A stretch of DNA of 26,938 bases from BS750m-G62 sp046483505 (GTDB lineage Bacteria > Planctomycetota > Phycisphaerae > FEN-1346). Below, piece after piece: positions 9,001-14,214 of this stretch. Each line of letters starts with the position of its first letter. Position 1 is the stretch's first letter. Under the pieces are notes generated by a model, which saw only the letters and a list, made by a program, of their open reading frames with translations, ran no database searches and was not told the DNA's origin. The position numbers and the translations under genes were made by a program. The stretch lies in contig JAWODB010000182.1 in the NCBI GenBank assembly GCA_046483505.1, forward strand, positions 1 through 26,938, in the 5' to 3' direction.

Positions 9001-9163
9001 CGGCATGCTCGTGACGATGGCCATCGCCGTCATCGGCGGCCTGCTGTATTCCCTGGCCCTGACGCTTCTGCTGCTGCCGGCGGCTTACACGCTGGTGCAT
9101 TCCAGGCGCCGTCGGGCGGACAAGGGGCCGCAGCCCGACACGGCCACTGAGGGAGCAAGCTAA
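6044..9163 (+). CDS. RND-superfamily inner-membrane efflux pump
   Basis: The 1039-residue protein has full-length RND architecture: an N-terminal membrane helix (10-30), a large periplasmic pore domain, membrane helices 2-6 (about 335-500), a second periplasmic domain, and C-terminal helices (about 870-1025). The family signature is clear in YLPDISYP (36-43), GGLVVALGVILDNSIVVLEN (392-411) and VIFMPFVFVPGM. The helix-4 acidic pair is Asp403-Asn404, and the helix-10 lysine is replaced by Gln931. This arrangement occurs in several HAE1-like branches and differs from AcrB. Spacing and motifs fit HAE1 better than heavy-metal CusA types. ATGA overlap ties it to the adaptor gene. Substrate is unknown. 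Confidence 0.9.
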   Translation: MRITAAALKRPVAVTVLSVAVAAAGLFSLTQLDVNYLPDISYPMVKIHIWWRGATADDIEDNIADPLEEVIATVDDLDYIESSSIEGMYTLLANFFYGVDVEVAFQDVVAAMGRVTKKLPRDMDPPVIIKADPSQLPVIEVMITSDKRDLVWLREWADEWLIDRLAAVPGTAGAEVVGGLKREIRVHLDPDRLQAYNLSPGQVAKALYEGNLETFAGRVTIEPREIIARTMGEFESLEEIEDVVVGIGAGGEEIYVKDVARVEDQHEEMRIDTHLNDQPCVEFKVLKQYAANAMTVAEGVKARLAELRKQGSIPEDIHFDYVEDDGLYVRNAINGVRDSAILASILVVIVVYLFLGRWRQVIVMMVALPLTLLANFAVMNAAGFSINVFSLGGLVVALGVILDNSIVVLENITRLKGEGVEDYAHRGTLEVGSAIVAATLTFLVIFMPFVFVPGMVAILLSELVFVVGGVVVISLLVALTVTPLLTDRLLRGERAGQTSRIAAGFDRVIQLGLRGYERLLGGSLRVRWLVVLLALTVFGIGIWLATRAGTEFLPKLDDGRVMVKLKMPSGTSVAEVDRILSRVDERLQSCPEIESRFRLAGGRVFGLYTLEVGNEGNLNIQLVPRSRREVSTAQFVKKVRAWVVQIQSQEPGAKLSVKPRPIKGLRKVGEQDVEVYVTGSDTLLLYEFAEKLAGRMVQTPGLSGVNISMDMTKPEYRVYVVRARASAMGISVDQVAHTLKTLVHGQVATQYHEGTEYYPIRLIVPEITLDSKKHLESLIMETRSGEPVYLRDVAQVRRAVGPVEISREDQIKRVIVRADPAGVSVGEALARAEKAAIDLGPPQGVEVSMGSEARFMEESRRVVGLIVGFATLFAYVILAIQYESFTLPMLIVLNVPLALTGALLALFMVGAPVSVTVQIGILVMMGGITSQGVVLLDMAEQYRHSGMTAMEAIRKAAPTRVRPILMTQLTTVLGLVPLAMHLGEGGGMLVTMAIAVIGGLLYSLALTLLLLPAAYTLVHSRRRRADKGPQPDTATEGAS

Positions 9164-9177
9164 GAGTATGCGAAGAC

Positions 9178-9582
9178 GTGGACGTCGGCATCCACTCGGC
9201 CAGCGACTCGTTCAAGAACGCCGACCGCTGCTGGGAGATGCTCGGTGGCCGCTTCGCGGGCCACGGCCACGGCACGTTCACCGTCCACATCTACGACGAA
9301 GACCATCCGATCACGCGGGGCATGAAGGACTTCGAGATCACCGACGAAACCTACCGCCATAACTACCATCCCAACGCCCAGATGGCGTCGCTCCTGCGCA
9401 TCGATCGGGACGGCGAGCGGCAGTCTATGGCGTGGGTCTCCCATTACGGCAAAGGACGCGTCTTCTACACGGGGCTGGGCCACGGTCGGGAGGCCTGGAC
9501 GAACCCGCATTTCCAGCGGCTTGTGGTGCGGGGCATGTACTGGGCGGCCGGGCGCGATGTGAAGGACCCGCCTGCGGCATAG
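9178..9582 (+). pseudogene. ThuA-domain fragment lacking its N-terminal half
   Basis: The 134-residue frame (GTG start, no proper ribosome-binding site) matches only the second half of ThuA-like class I amidotransferase-fold domains. Visible pieces are VGIHSASDSF, HPITRGMKDFEITDE, and SHYGKGRVFYTGLGHGREAW. A complete domain is about 220 residues. The missing part would lie upstream, but the RND stop codon is at 9161-9163 and recognisable similarity begins only a few bases later. This looks like a deletion or recombination joint that removed the 5' half. ThuA proteins occur in sugar-utilisation loci of planctomycetes. Nothing relates it to efflux. Confidence 0.7.
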
Positions 9583-9681
9583 TAACCTGAAGGCTCTGCA
9601 TTCCACTCGCGGTGAGCGTGGCTGACCGGCGATCGCTTGGGCCGGGCACCGTGTTTGCGCCGGCACCTCACAGAAACGGGC

Positions 9682-9710
9682 TTGACCCCGGACGGCAGGC
9701 CGGATACTAT
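9682..9710 (+). promoter_or_regulatory. Near-consensus sigma70 promoter of the eleven-gene redox operon
   Basis: TTGACC (9682-9687) and TACTAT (9705-9710) are separated by exactly 17 nt. Transcription would begin near 9717, about 53 nt before the ArsR start at 9770. An ArsR protein encoded first in its own operon usually binds such a site, so autoregulation is likely. No clear dyad was identified by eye. Confidence 0.65.
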
Positions 9711-9769
9711 ATTCGGGATTTCGAATGTTGTGTCGCCCGTCATCGGTCTGGAAGGAAGGGGACGGACCC

Positions 9770-10132
9770 ATGGAGGATAACCAGGCACATGCGTGGGCGA
9801 GGCTGATGAAAGCCTTCGCCCATCCCACCCGGTTGATGATTCTCCGCCAGCTCCTCGGCGGAACCACGTGTGTCAACGACATGACCGAGTTGCTCGACCG
9901 GCCGCAGCCCAACGTGTCCCAACACCTGAGCGCGTTGCGGAAAAGCGGCCTCGTCGGTTTCTACCGCGAGGGCGTCTCGCGGTGTTACTACCTCGCCCGG
10001 CCGGAACTCGTCCGCGGCCTCTTCGATTTGCTGCTGCAGGAAGACGACCGGGCGGCGGAAACCGGACGGACCGGACGGACAAAGCGCAAGCCGGGCCGCA
10101 AGGCCAAGGCGTCCACCGGTGCCGGTTCCTAG
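9770..10132 (+). CDS. ArsR-family regulator, first gene of the redox/methyltransferase operon
   Basis: The 120-residue protein starts at the ATG at 9770, behind GAAGGGG. An earlier in-frame ATG at 9725 would fall near the transcription start. It has the ArsR winged helix: MKAFAHPTRLMILRQLL (13-29), recognition helix PQPNVSQHLSALRKSG (45-60) and wing EGVSRCYYL (67-75). The position of the canonical ELCVCDL metal motif reads TTCVNDM, keeping only Cys34. A second cysteine, Cys72, lies in the wing. This arrangement could respond to a thiol-reactive or persulfide signal instead of a classic metalloid trio, but that is inference. The tail (100-120) is basic and disordered. Confidence 0.88.
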   Translation: MEDNQAHAWARLMKAFAHPTRLMILRQLLGGTTCVNDMTELLDRPQPNVSQHLSALRKSGLVGFYREGVSRCYYLARPELVRGLFDLLLQEDDRAAETGRTGRTKRKPGRKAKASTGAGS

Positions 10133-10190
10133 CCTGCGCCGGTTGCTGCTTTGGCGGATGACTCCCACGAGGTCCTGAGAGGCGCACGCG

Positions 10191-10910
10191 ATGCAGACGG
10201 TTGAGAAGACCGCGGGGGGCCGGCCCGGCGTGGCCGTCTTCCAGCACCACGCCGCGCGGTACGAGGCGTGGTTCGACACGCCGCGCGGCTGGGCCCTGTT
10301 CGAGTCCGAAGCCCAGTGCCTGCGGCGCGTCAGCCGCGGCCTGCCTCGCCCGTGGCTGGAGGTCGGCGTCGGGACCGGCCGCTTCGCCCGGGCCCTGGGC
10401 ATCGACGTGGGCGTCGACCCGGCGGGACGGATGTTGCCGTATGCCCTGGCCCGCGGCGTGCCGGTTGCTGAGGCTCTCGGTGAGGCACTTCCTTTCGCCG
10501 ACGGGTCGTTCGGGGCGGTCTTCGTCGTGGTGACGATCTGCTTCGCACAGGACCCCGCGGCGTTGTTCCGCGAGGCCCGGCGCGTTCTGAAGGAGGGAGG
10601 AGGCCTGGTCCTGGGTATCGTGTCGGCCGGGAGCCCGTGGGGGCGTTTCTACCGGGTCAAGGCCGAAGCGGGCCACCCGTTCTATTCGGCCGCCCGTTTC
10701 TTCTCGCCGGAGGAACTTGACCGGTTCGCGCGCGATGCGGGGCTGACCCATTGGGCGGCCGCCTCGACGCTGTTCCGGAGCCCGCAGGATGAGCCTGTCC
10801 AGGTGGAGCAGCCCCACGACGGCATTGCCCGCACCGCAGGATTCGTTTCGCTCCGCTATGAACGCGGTTCGGGCGGCCCGGTCGGGGAGGTCGGAGCAGG
10901 CGCACCATGA
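10191..10910 (+). CDS. Class I SAM-dependent methyltransferase
   Basis: The 239-residue protein has a Rossmann methyltransferase core. Motif I is LEVGVGTGRFA (56-66), followed by GVDPAGRML, EALPFADGSFGAVFVV (motif II/III region) and ARRVLKEGGGLVLGI (post-motif III), as in methyltransferase type 11 (UbiE/ArsM-like fold). The start is 58 nt after the ArsR gene, with GAGAGG upstream. The stop overlaps the next start by 4 nt (ATGA), which indicates translational coupling. No conserved cysteine trio like that of arsenite methyltransferase ArsM is present, so arsenite is not supported as substrate. A small-molecule methyl acceptor is likely, but its identity is unknown. Confidence 0.85.
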   Translation: MQTVEKTAGGRPGVAVFQHHAARYEAWFDTPRGWALFESEAQCLRRVSRGLPRPWLEVGVGTGRFARALGIDVGVDPAGRMLPYALARGVPVAEALGEALPFADGSFGAVFVVVTICFAQDPAALFREARRVLKEGGGLVLGIVSAGSPWGRFYRVKAEAGHPFYSAARFFSPEELDRFARDAGLTHWAAASTLFRSPQDEPVQVEQPHDGIARTAGFVSLRYERGSGGPVGEVGAGAP

Positions 10911-11581
10911 CGCAGCAGCCGCACCAGGAGCGACCGTTTTCCTTCCGCGACGTGACCCTCGTCGCGTGCGGCACCCTGCGGCCGGAACTCCAGGCCCTGA
11001 CCGAGGACGGTCGGCTGGATGCCAGGCGCATCCTCTACACCGCGCCGGGGCTGCACGAGTGGCAGGCGAAACTGCATGCCCAACTGAGCCGGCAACTGGA
11101 GCGGGCCGTCGAGGCCCCGGGCCCGACGGTGGTCGTCTACGGGGAGCGGTGCTTCCTGGACAGCAGCGACCCCACGCGGGACACGGAGGCCCTCATCCGA
11201 GAGGTCGCGCCGTCGGCGGTCCGGCTCGATGCCGCCCACTGCGTGGACATGCTCGCCGGCGAGGCCCAGCGGCAGCGGCTGGCGGACGGCGAGCGGGTCC
11301 ATTGGCTCACCCCGGGGTGGATTCGGTACTGGGACGCCATCTTCGCGGACTGGGACGCCGCCAAGGCGAACGAGACCTTCCCGCAGAACGAGAAGGCGCT
11401 CGTGCTGGACGGCATCGGGTTCTTCGAGGCGTTTGGGGCAGCCGAGCCGGAACGCGTGCTGGAGATTTCCGACTGGATGGGTTTGTCGATGGAGGCCGCG
11501 CCGATTTCGCTGGACCGGTTCCACGGCCTGCTGGTCGAGGCGGCGCGTCGCGCGGCTGGAGGGTATGAGCGAGCAGGGTGA
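10907..11581 (+). CDS. DUF1638-family protein
   Basis: The 224-residue cytosolic protein fits DUF1638. The family's three spaced cysteine segments are visible: VACGTLRPEL (Cys21), YGERCFLD (Cys82) and DAAHCVDML (Cys112). The family is typical of anaerobes and is often encoded beside corrinoid or other methyltransferases. Its chemistry is not established, and the three cysteines suggest a metal or cofactor site. Here it is translationally coupled to the SAM methyltransferase in front of it. The C-terminal half (about 120-224) is helical and carries aromatic-rich stretches such as TPGWIRYWDAIFADWD. Confidence 0.7.
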   Translation: MTQQPHQERPFSFRDVTLVACGTLRPELQALTEDGRLDARRILYTAPGLHEWQAKLHAQLSRQLERAVEAPGPTVVVYGERCFLDSSDPTRDTEALIREVAPSAVRLDAAHCVDMLAGEAQRQRLADGERVHWLTPGWIRYWDAIFADWDAAKANETFPQNEKALVLDGIGFFEAFGAAEPERVLEISDWMGLSMEAAPISLDRFHGLLVEAARRAAGGYERAG

Positions 11582-11612
11582 GGGAGGGGGGCGCAAGCGA
11601 AGGAGGTATGGC

Positions 11613-11816
11613 ATGCCGCTGTACGAGTACCGCTGCAAAGCGTGCGGTCACGTGACCACGTTTCTGGAGAAGTCGGGGACCCGAAAACCGCACCCATGCG
11701 AGAAGTGCGGGTCGGCCAAGACCGAGCGGCTGCTGTCGGCCTTTGCCGCCCACGGCGGGCAGGGGACATCGGGCGGCGACGCCAGTTGCCCGACGGGGAC
11801 GTGTCCGCTGGGATAG
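11613..11816 (+). CDS. FmdB-type zinc-ribbon protein
   Basis: The 67-residue protein starts at the ATG at 11613, with GGAGG 6 nt upstream. MPLYEYRCKACGH and PCEKCGSAKTERLLS are the standard FmdB zinc-ribbon pattern, with Cys8-x2-Cys11 and Cys29-x2-Cys32 binding one zinc. The short Gly-rich tail ends in CPTGTCPLG, with two further cysteines (Cys59, Cys64). Members are common small proteins beside one-carbon and formamidase/amidase genes and are often called regulators, but the molecular role is unclear. Spacing of 31 nt to the upstream gene and 66 nt to the next supports operon membership. Confidence 0.85.
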   Translation: MPLYEYRCKACGHVTTFLEKSGTRKPHPCEKCGSAKTERLLSAFAAHGGQGTSGGDASCPTGTCPLG

Positions 11817-11882
11817 GCAAGCGCACGTCGCTACCGTCGCCCCGACGGGAGCGACTCGCGCACGGCCGAAGGAGGAATAACC

Positions 11883-12317
11883 GTGCCCGACTTCACGGTG
11901 AGTCTGGAGTGGGACGAGGCGACGCAGGGCCGGTTGGCGGCTCGGGAGAACCCGCCCCTCTCGGTGGCCACGCCGCCGGCATTCGGCGGACCGGAGGGCG
12001 TATGGTCTCCCGAGGAACTCCTCGTCGGCTCGGTGGCCAGTTGCCTGATGAGCACCTTCCTTTACTTCACCGATCGTTTCGACGTGCCGGTGGAAGCGTA
12101 TACCAGCGACGCCTCGGGCCGCATGGAGAAGACGCCCAACGGTCTGCGGTTCACGTCGATGGAGTTGGCCATCCGGGCGACCGTCGCGGATGAGGAGACG
12201 CGGCAGCGGGCCGCCGACCTCCGGTTGAACGAGAAACTCGAGAAATATTGTCCCGTGTCGACGGCCCTGAACTGCCCCGTCCGCATCACGTTGGACCTGA
12301 ATGCCGGGGCGGCGTGA
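11883..12317 (+). CDS. OsmC/Ohr-family peroxide or thiol-reactive protein
   Basis: The 144-residue protein starts at a GTG behind GGAGGAA. It shows the OsmC core: SPEELLVGSVASCLMSTF with Cys54 and EKYCPVSTALNCPV with Cys123. These are the paired cysteines that in characterised members reduce organic hydroperoxides using dihydrolipoyl or other thiols. An additional Cys131 follows. The family acts in the cytosol on hydroperoxides and probably persulfides. Its place among rhodanese/CoA-disulfide reductase, ferredoxin and methyltransferase genes suggests protection of a thiol-dependent pathway, which is inferred from context. Confidence 0.9.
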   Translation: MPDFTVSLEWDEATQGRLAARENPPLSVATPPAFGGPEGVWSPEELLVGSVASCLMSTFLYFTDRFDVPVEAYTSDASGRMEKTPNGLRFTSMELAIRATVADEETRQRAADLRLNEKLEKYCPVSTALNCPVRITLDLNAGAA

Positions 12318-12355
12318 TCCGCCGAGGGCCAGCGCGGACGAAAGGAGCGTGCGGC

Positions 12356-12769
12356 ATGCCGTGGGTGGACCAGCAGCGGTGTACGTCCTGTGGGACGTGC
12401 GTGGAGGCGTGCCCGGTCGGAGCAATCGTGCTCGACGCCCGGAACCTGGCAAAGATCCATGACGCCGAGTGCATCCGCTGCGGCCGATGTCACGATGTGT
12501 GTCCCATGGAGGCCGTGCGCCACGACAGCGAGCGGATCCCGGAGGAGATAGCGGCGAACCTCCGGTGGGTGCGCGGGCTGCTCGATCACTTCGACACGCC
12601 GTCCGAGCGCCGGGCCTTCATCGAGCGAATCAAACGCCACTTCAACAAGAAGCGGAAGGTCACCGAGCAAACGCTGGCGGCCATCGACGGGCTGGGCGAC
12701 GACATCGCGGGCGGGCTGGACGCCGCCGTCCGCTCCACCGGAGCAGCGGGAGACCGGGCGGCGAACTGA
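12356..12769 (+). CDS. 2[4Fe-4S] ferredoxin-type protein with helical C-terminal extension
   Basis: The 137-residue protein starts at the ATG at 12356, behind AAAGGAG. Two CX2CX2CX3C clusters (Cys9, 12, 15, 19 and Cys39, 42, 45, 49) form a bacterial-type two-cluster ferredoxin. Residues 55-137 add a charged helical domain with segments EEIAANLRWVRGLLDHFDTP and RRAFIERIKRHFNKKRKV. That tail is not part of ordinary ferredoxins and I do not recognise it. It probably binds a partner enzyme. Two [4Fe-4S] centres imply low-potential electron transfer in the cytosol. The protein is the sixth gene of the operon and one of two ferredoxins within 1.3 kb. Confidence 0.85.
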   Translation: MPWVDQQRCTSCGTCVEACPVGAIVLDARNLAKIHDAECIRCGRCHDVCPMEAVRHDSERIPEEIAANLRWVRGLLDHFDTPSERRAFIERIKRHFNKKRKVTEQTLAAIDGLGDDIAGGLDAAVRSTGAAGDRAAN

Positions 12770-12813
12770 CCCTGGCCGCCGGCAAGCGGAAACGGGCCGC
12801 ACCTGGAGCAACG

Positions 12814-13371
12814 ATGGACACCGTGCGGGACATCGAGCGGTTATACGCGGTCGCGGAGAAGGCGCTGACGACCTTGGGGGTACGGCCCGGCGAGCGGTGC
12901 CTGGACTTCGGCTGCGGCCATGGGAACTACACCATCCCTTTGGCGCGCCTCGTGGGGCCGGAGGGCGAGGTTCTGGCACTGGATCAGGACACCGAGGCGC
13001 TCCAGCGGCTGGGCGAGCGGGTTCGGCGCGCGGGGATCGAGAACGTCCGCGTCCTGTCCCCCTTGGCGAAGACCACGCTGCCGATCGAGGACGAGTCTAT
13101 CCACAAGGTCCTCCTCTACGACGTGTTGCACGACCACTACTTCTCCGCGAAGCAGCGGGCGGCGCTCATGGAGGAGGCGGCGCGCGTCACCCGGCCGGGC
13201 GGCCGGCTGTCCGTTTTCCCGAATCACATGACGGGTCGGCAGATCAAACGCGACGTCGTCGCGCCCGCGGGGCGCCTCGGCTTCGCGGCGATGGAGGCGT
13301 ACGTCGGGCCCCTCGTGCACGACGACGGTATTATGGATGGACGCGTGTTGATTTTCGAGAAGGCCGGCTGA
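12814..13371 (+). CDS. Class I SAM-dependent methyltransferase (second in operon)
   Basis: The 185-residue protein starts at the ATG at 12814, behind GGAG. Motif I is CLDFGCGHGNYT (29-40), followed by VLALDQDTEAL (acidic loop), LPIEDESIHKVLLYDVLHD and EAARVTRPGGRLSVFP. This is the compact UbiE/type-11-like fold. The protein is short for the group and lacks an obvious substrate lid, so the acceptor may be small or protein-bound. It is not closely similar to the first methyltransferase of the operon, so the two are unlikely to be recent duplicates. The gap to the ferredoxin gene upstream is 44 nt. Confidence 0.85.
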   Translation: MDTVRDIERLYAVAEKALTTLGVRPGERCLDFGCGHGNYTIPLARLVGPEGEVLALDQDTEALQRLGERVRRAGIENVRVLSPLAKTTLPIEDESIHKVLLYDVLHDHYFSAKQRAALMEEAARVTRPGGRLSVFPNHMTGRQIKRDVVAPAGRLGFAAMEAYVGPLVHDDGIMDGRVLIFEKAG

Positions 13372-13451
13372 TCCCGGTCGGAAAAGACTGATCGGCCCGG
13401 GTCGCCCGGCCGAGCGGACCGGCCTACCCCCAAAACAGGAAAGGTGGTACT

Positions 13452-13628
13452 ATGGCAGCGGTGGTGGATGCCGAGCGGTGTACTGGATGCGGCCTCTGCG
13501 TCGAGGCCTGCCCCATGGAAGCCATCCATGTCAACGGCGGTGTGGCGGTGGTGGACGAAGCCTTGTGCCGCGAATGCGGCGTCTGTGCCAACGAATGCCC
13601 CAACGACGCCATCCGCCTGCCGGAGTGA
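13452..13628 (+). CDS. Small 2[4Fe-4S] ferredoxin
   Basis: The 58-residue gene is below usual ORF-calling cut-offs but clear. It has an ATG at 13452 behind GGAAAGG and a stop 6 nt before the next start. Two CX2CX2CX3C clusters (Cys10, 13, 16, 20 and Cys39, 42, 45, 49) nearly fill the protein, with the pseudo-twofold repeat of clostridial ferredoxins (ERCTGCGLCVEACP / ALCRECGVCANECP). The tight 6-nt spacing to the iron-sulfur flavoprotein gene suggests that it passes electrons to or from that flavoprotein. It has none of the helical tail seen in the ferredoxin at 12356. Confidence 0.9.
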   Translation: MAAVVDAERCTGCGLCVEACPMEAIHVNGGVAVVDEALCRECGVCANECPNDAIRLPE

Positions 13629-13634
13629 GCACCG

Positions 13635-14183
13635 ATGGGAAACGTCCTCGGCATCATCGGCTCACCGCGCAAAGACGGCAACTCGGCCCGCCTCCTGGAG
13701 CGCGTGCTCGGCGCCGTCCGCGAGCGCGCCGAGACCGAGACCGTCCACCTCAAGGACTATCGCATCGACCCGTGCGAGGCCTGCCATCGCTGTGAGACGG
13801 ACGGCGGTTGCGTCCTCGACGACGGCATGCAGGACCTCTACCCGAAACTCGACGCGGCCGACGCCATCGTCCTGGCCTCCCCCGTCTACATGGGCGGCCT
13901 GACGAGCCGCATGCGGACCTTCATGGAACGGACCTGGCCGCTCCGCAAAGGCCGTCTGGCCGGCAAGGTCGGGGCCGGCATCGTCGTCGGCCGTCGCAAG
14001 ACCGGCGCCGCCGTCTACGCGATGGAAGACTTCCTCGGGCGGCTCCGGCTGACTCGCGTGCCGGGCGTGTGCGGCTACGCGTTTGAGAAGGGAGACATCG
14101 CCGGCGACGAAGAGGCACTGCGCGAGGCCGACCGGCTCGCCGGCGACATCCTCGCGTGCCTCGGATCCCCGAGAGAGCCCTAA
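13635..14183 (+). CDS. Iron-sulfur flavoprotein (Isf-like NADPH-dependent FMN reductase family)
   Basis: The 182-residue protein has the flavodoxin-like FMN fold: phosphate-binding loop GIIGSPRKDGNS (6-17), then ASPVYMGGLTSRMRTFMERTW. Between them Cys47, Cys50, Cys53 and Cys59 give CX2CX2CX5C, the compact motif that binds a [4Fe-4S] cluster in Methanosarcina-type iron-sulfur flavoproteins. Those proteins move electrons between ferredoxin and O2, H2O2 or other acceptors in anaerobes. The gene begins 6 nt after the small ferredoxin gene, fitting a donor-acceptor pair. The end substrate is not known from sequence. Confidence 0.88.
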   Translation: MGNVLGIIGSPRKDGNSARLLERVLGAVRERAETETVHLKDYRIDPCEACHRCETDGGCVLDDGMQDLYPKLDAADAIVLASPVYMGGLTSRMRTFMERTWPLRKGRLAGKVGAGIVVGRRKTGAAVYAMEDFLGRLRLTRVPGVCGYAFEKGDIAGDEEALREADRLAGDILACLGSPREP

Positions 14184-14214
14184 TCGACCGCCTTCCGCGA
14201 AAGGAGAACGATTC

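Noticed and set aside
10191..10910. Arsenite methyltransferase (ArsM) next to an ArsR gene
   Set aside because: The conserved ArsM cysteines are not present, and the neighbours contain no arsenate reductase or arsenite efflux gene.
12356..12769. HgcB-like ferredoxin of a mercury-methylation hgcAB pair near an ArsR gene
   Set aside because: No corrinoid HgcA-type protein is present in the window, and the C-terminal tail lacks HgcB's terminal cysteine pair.
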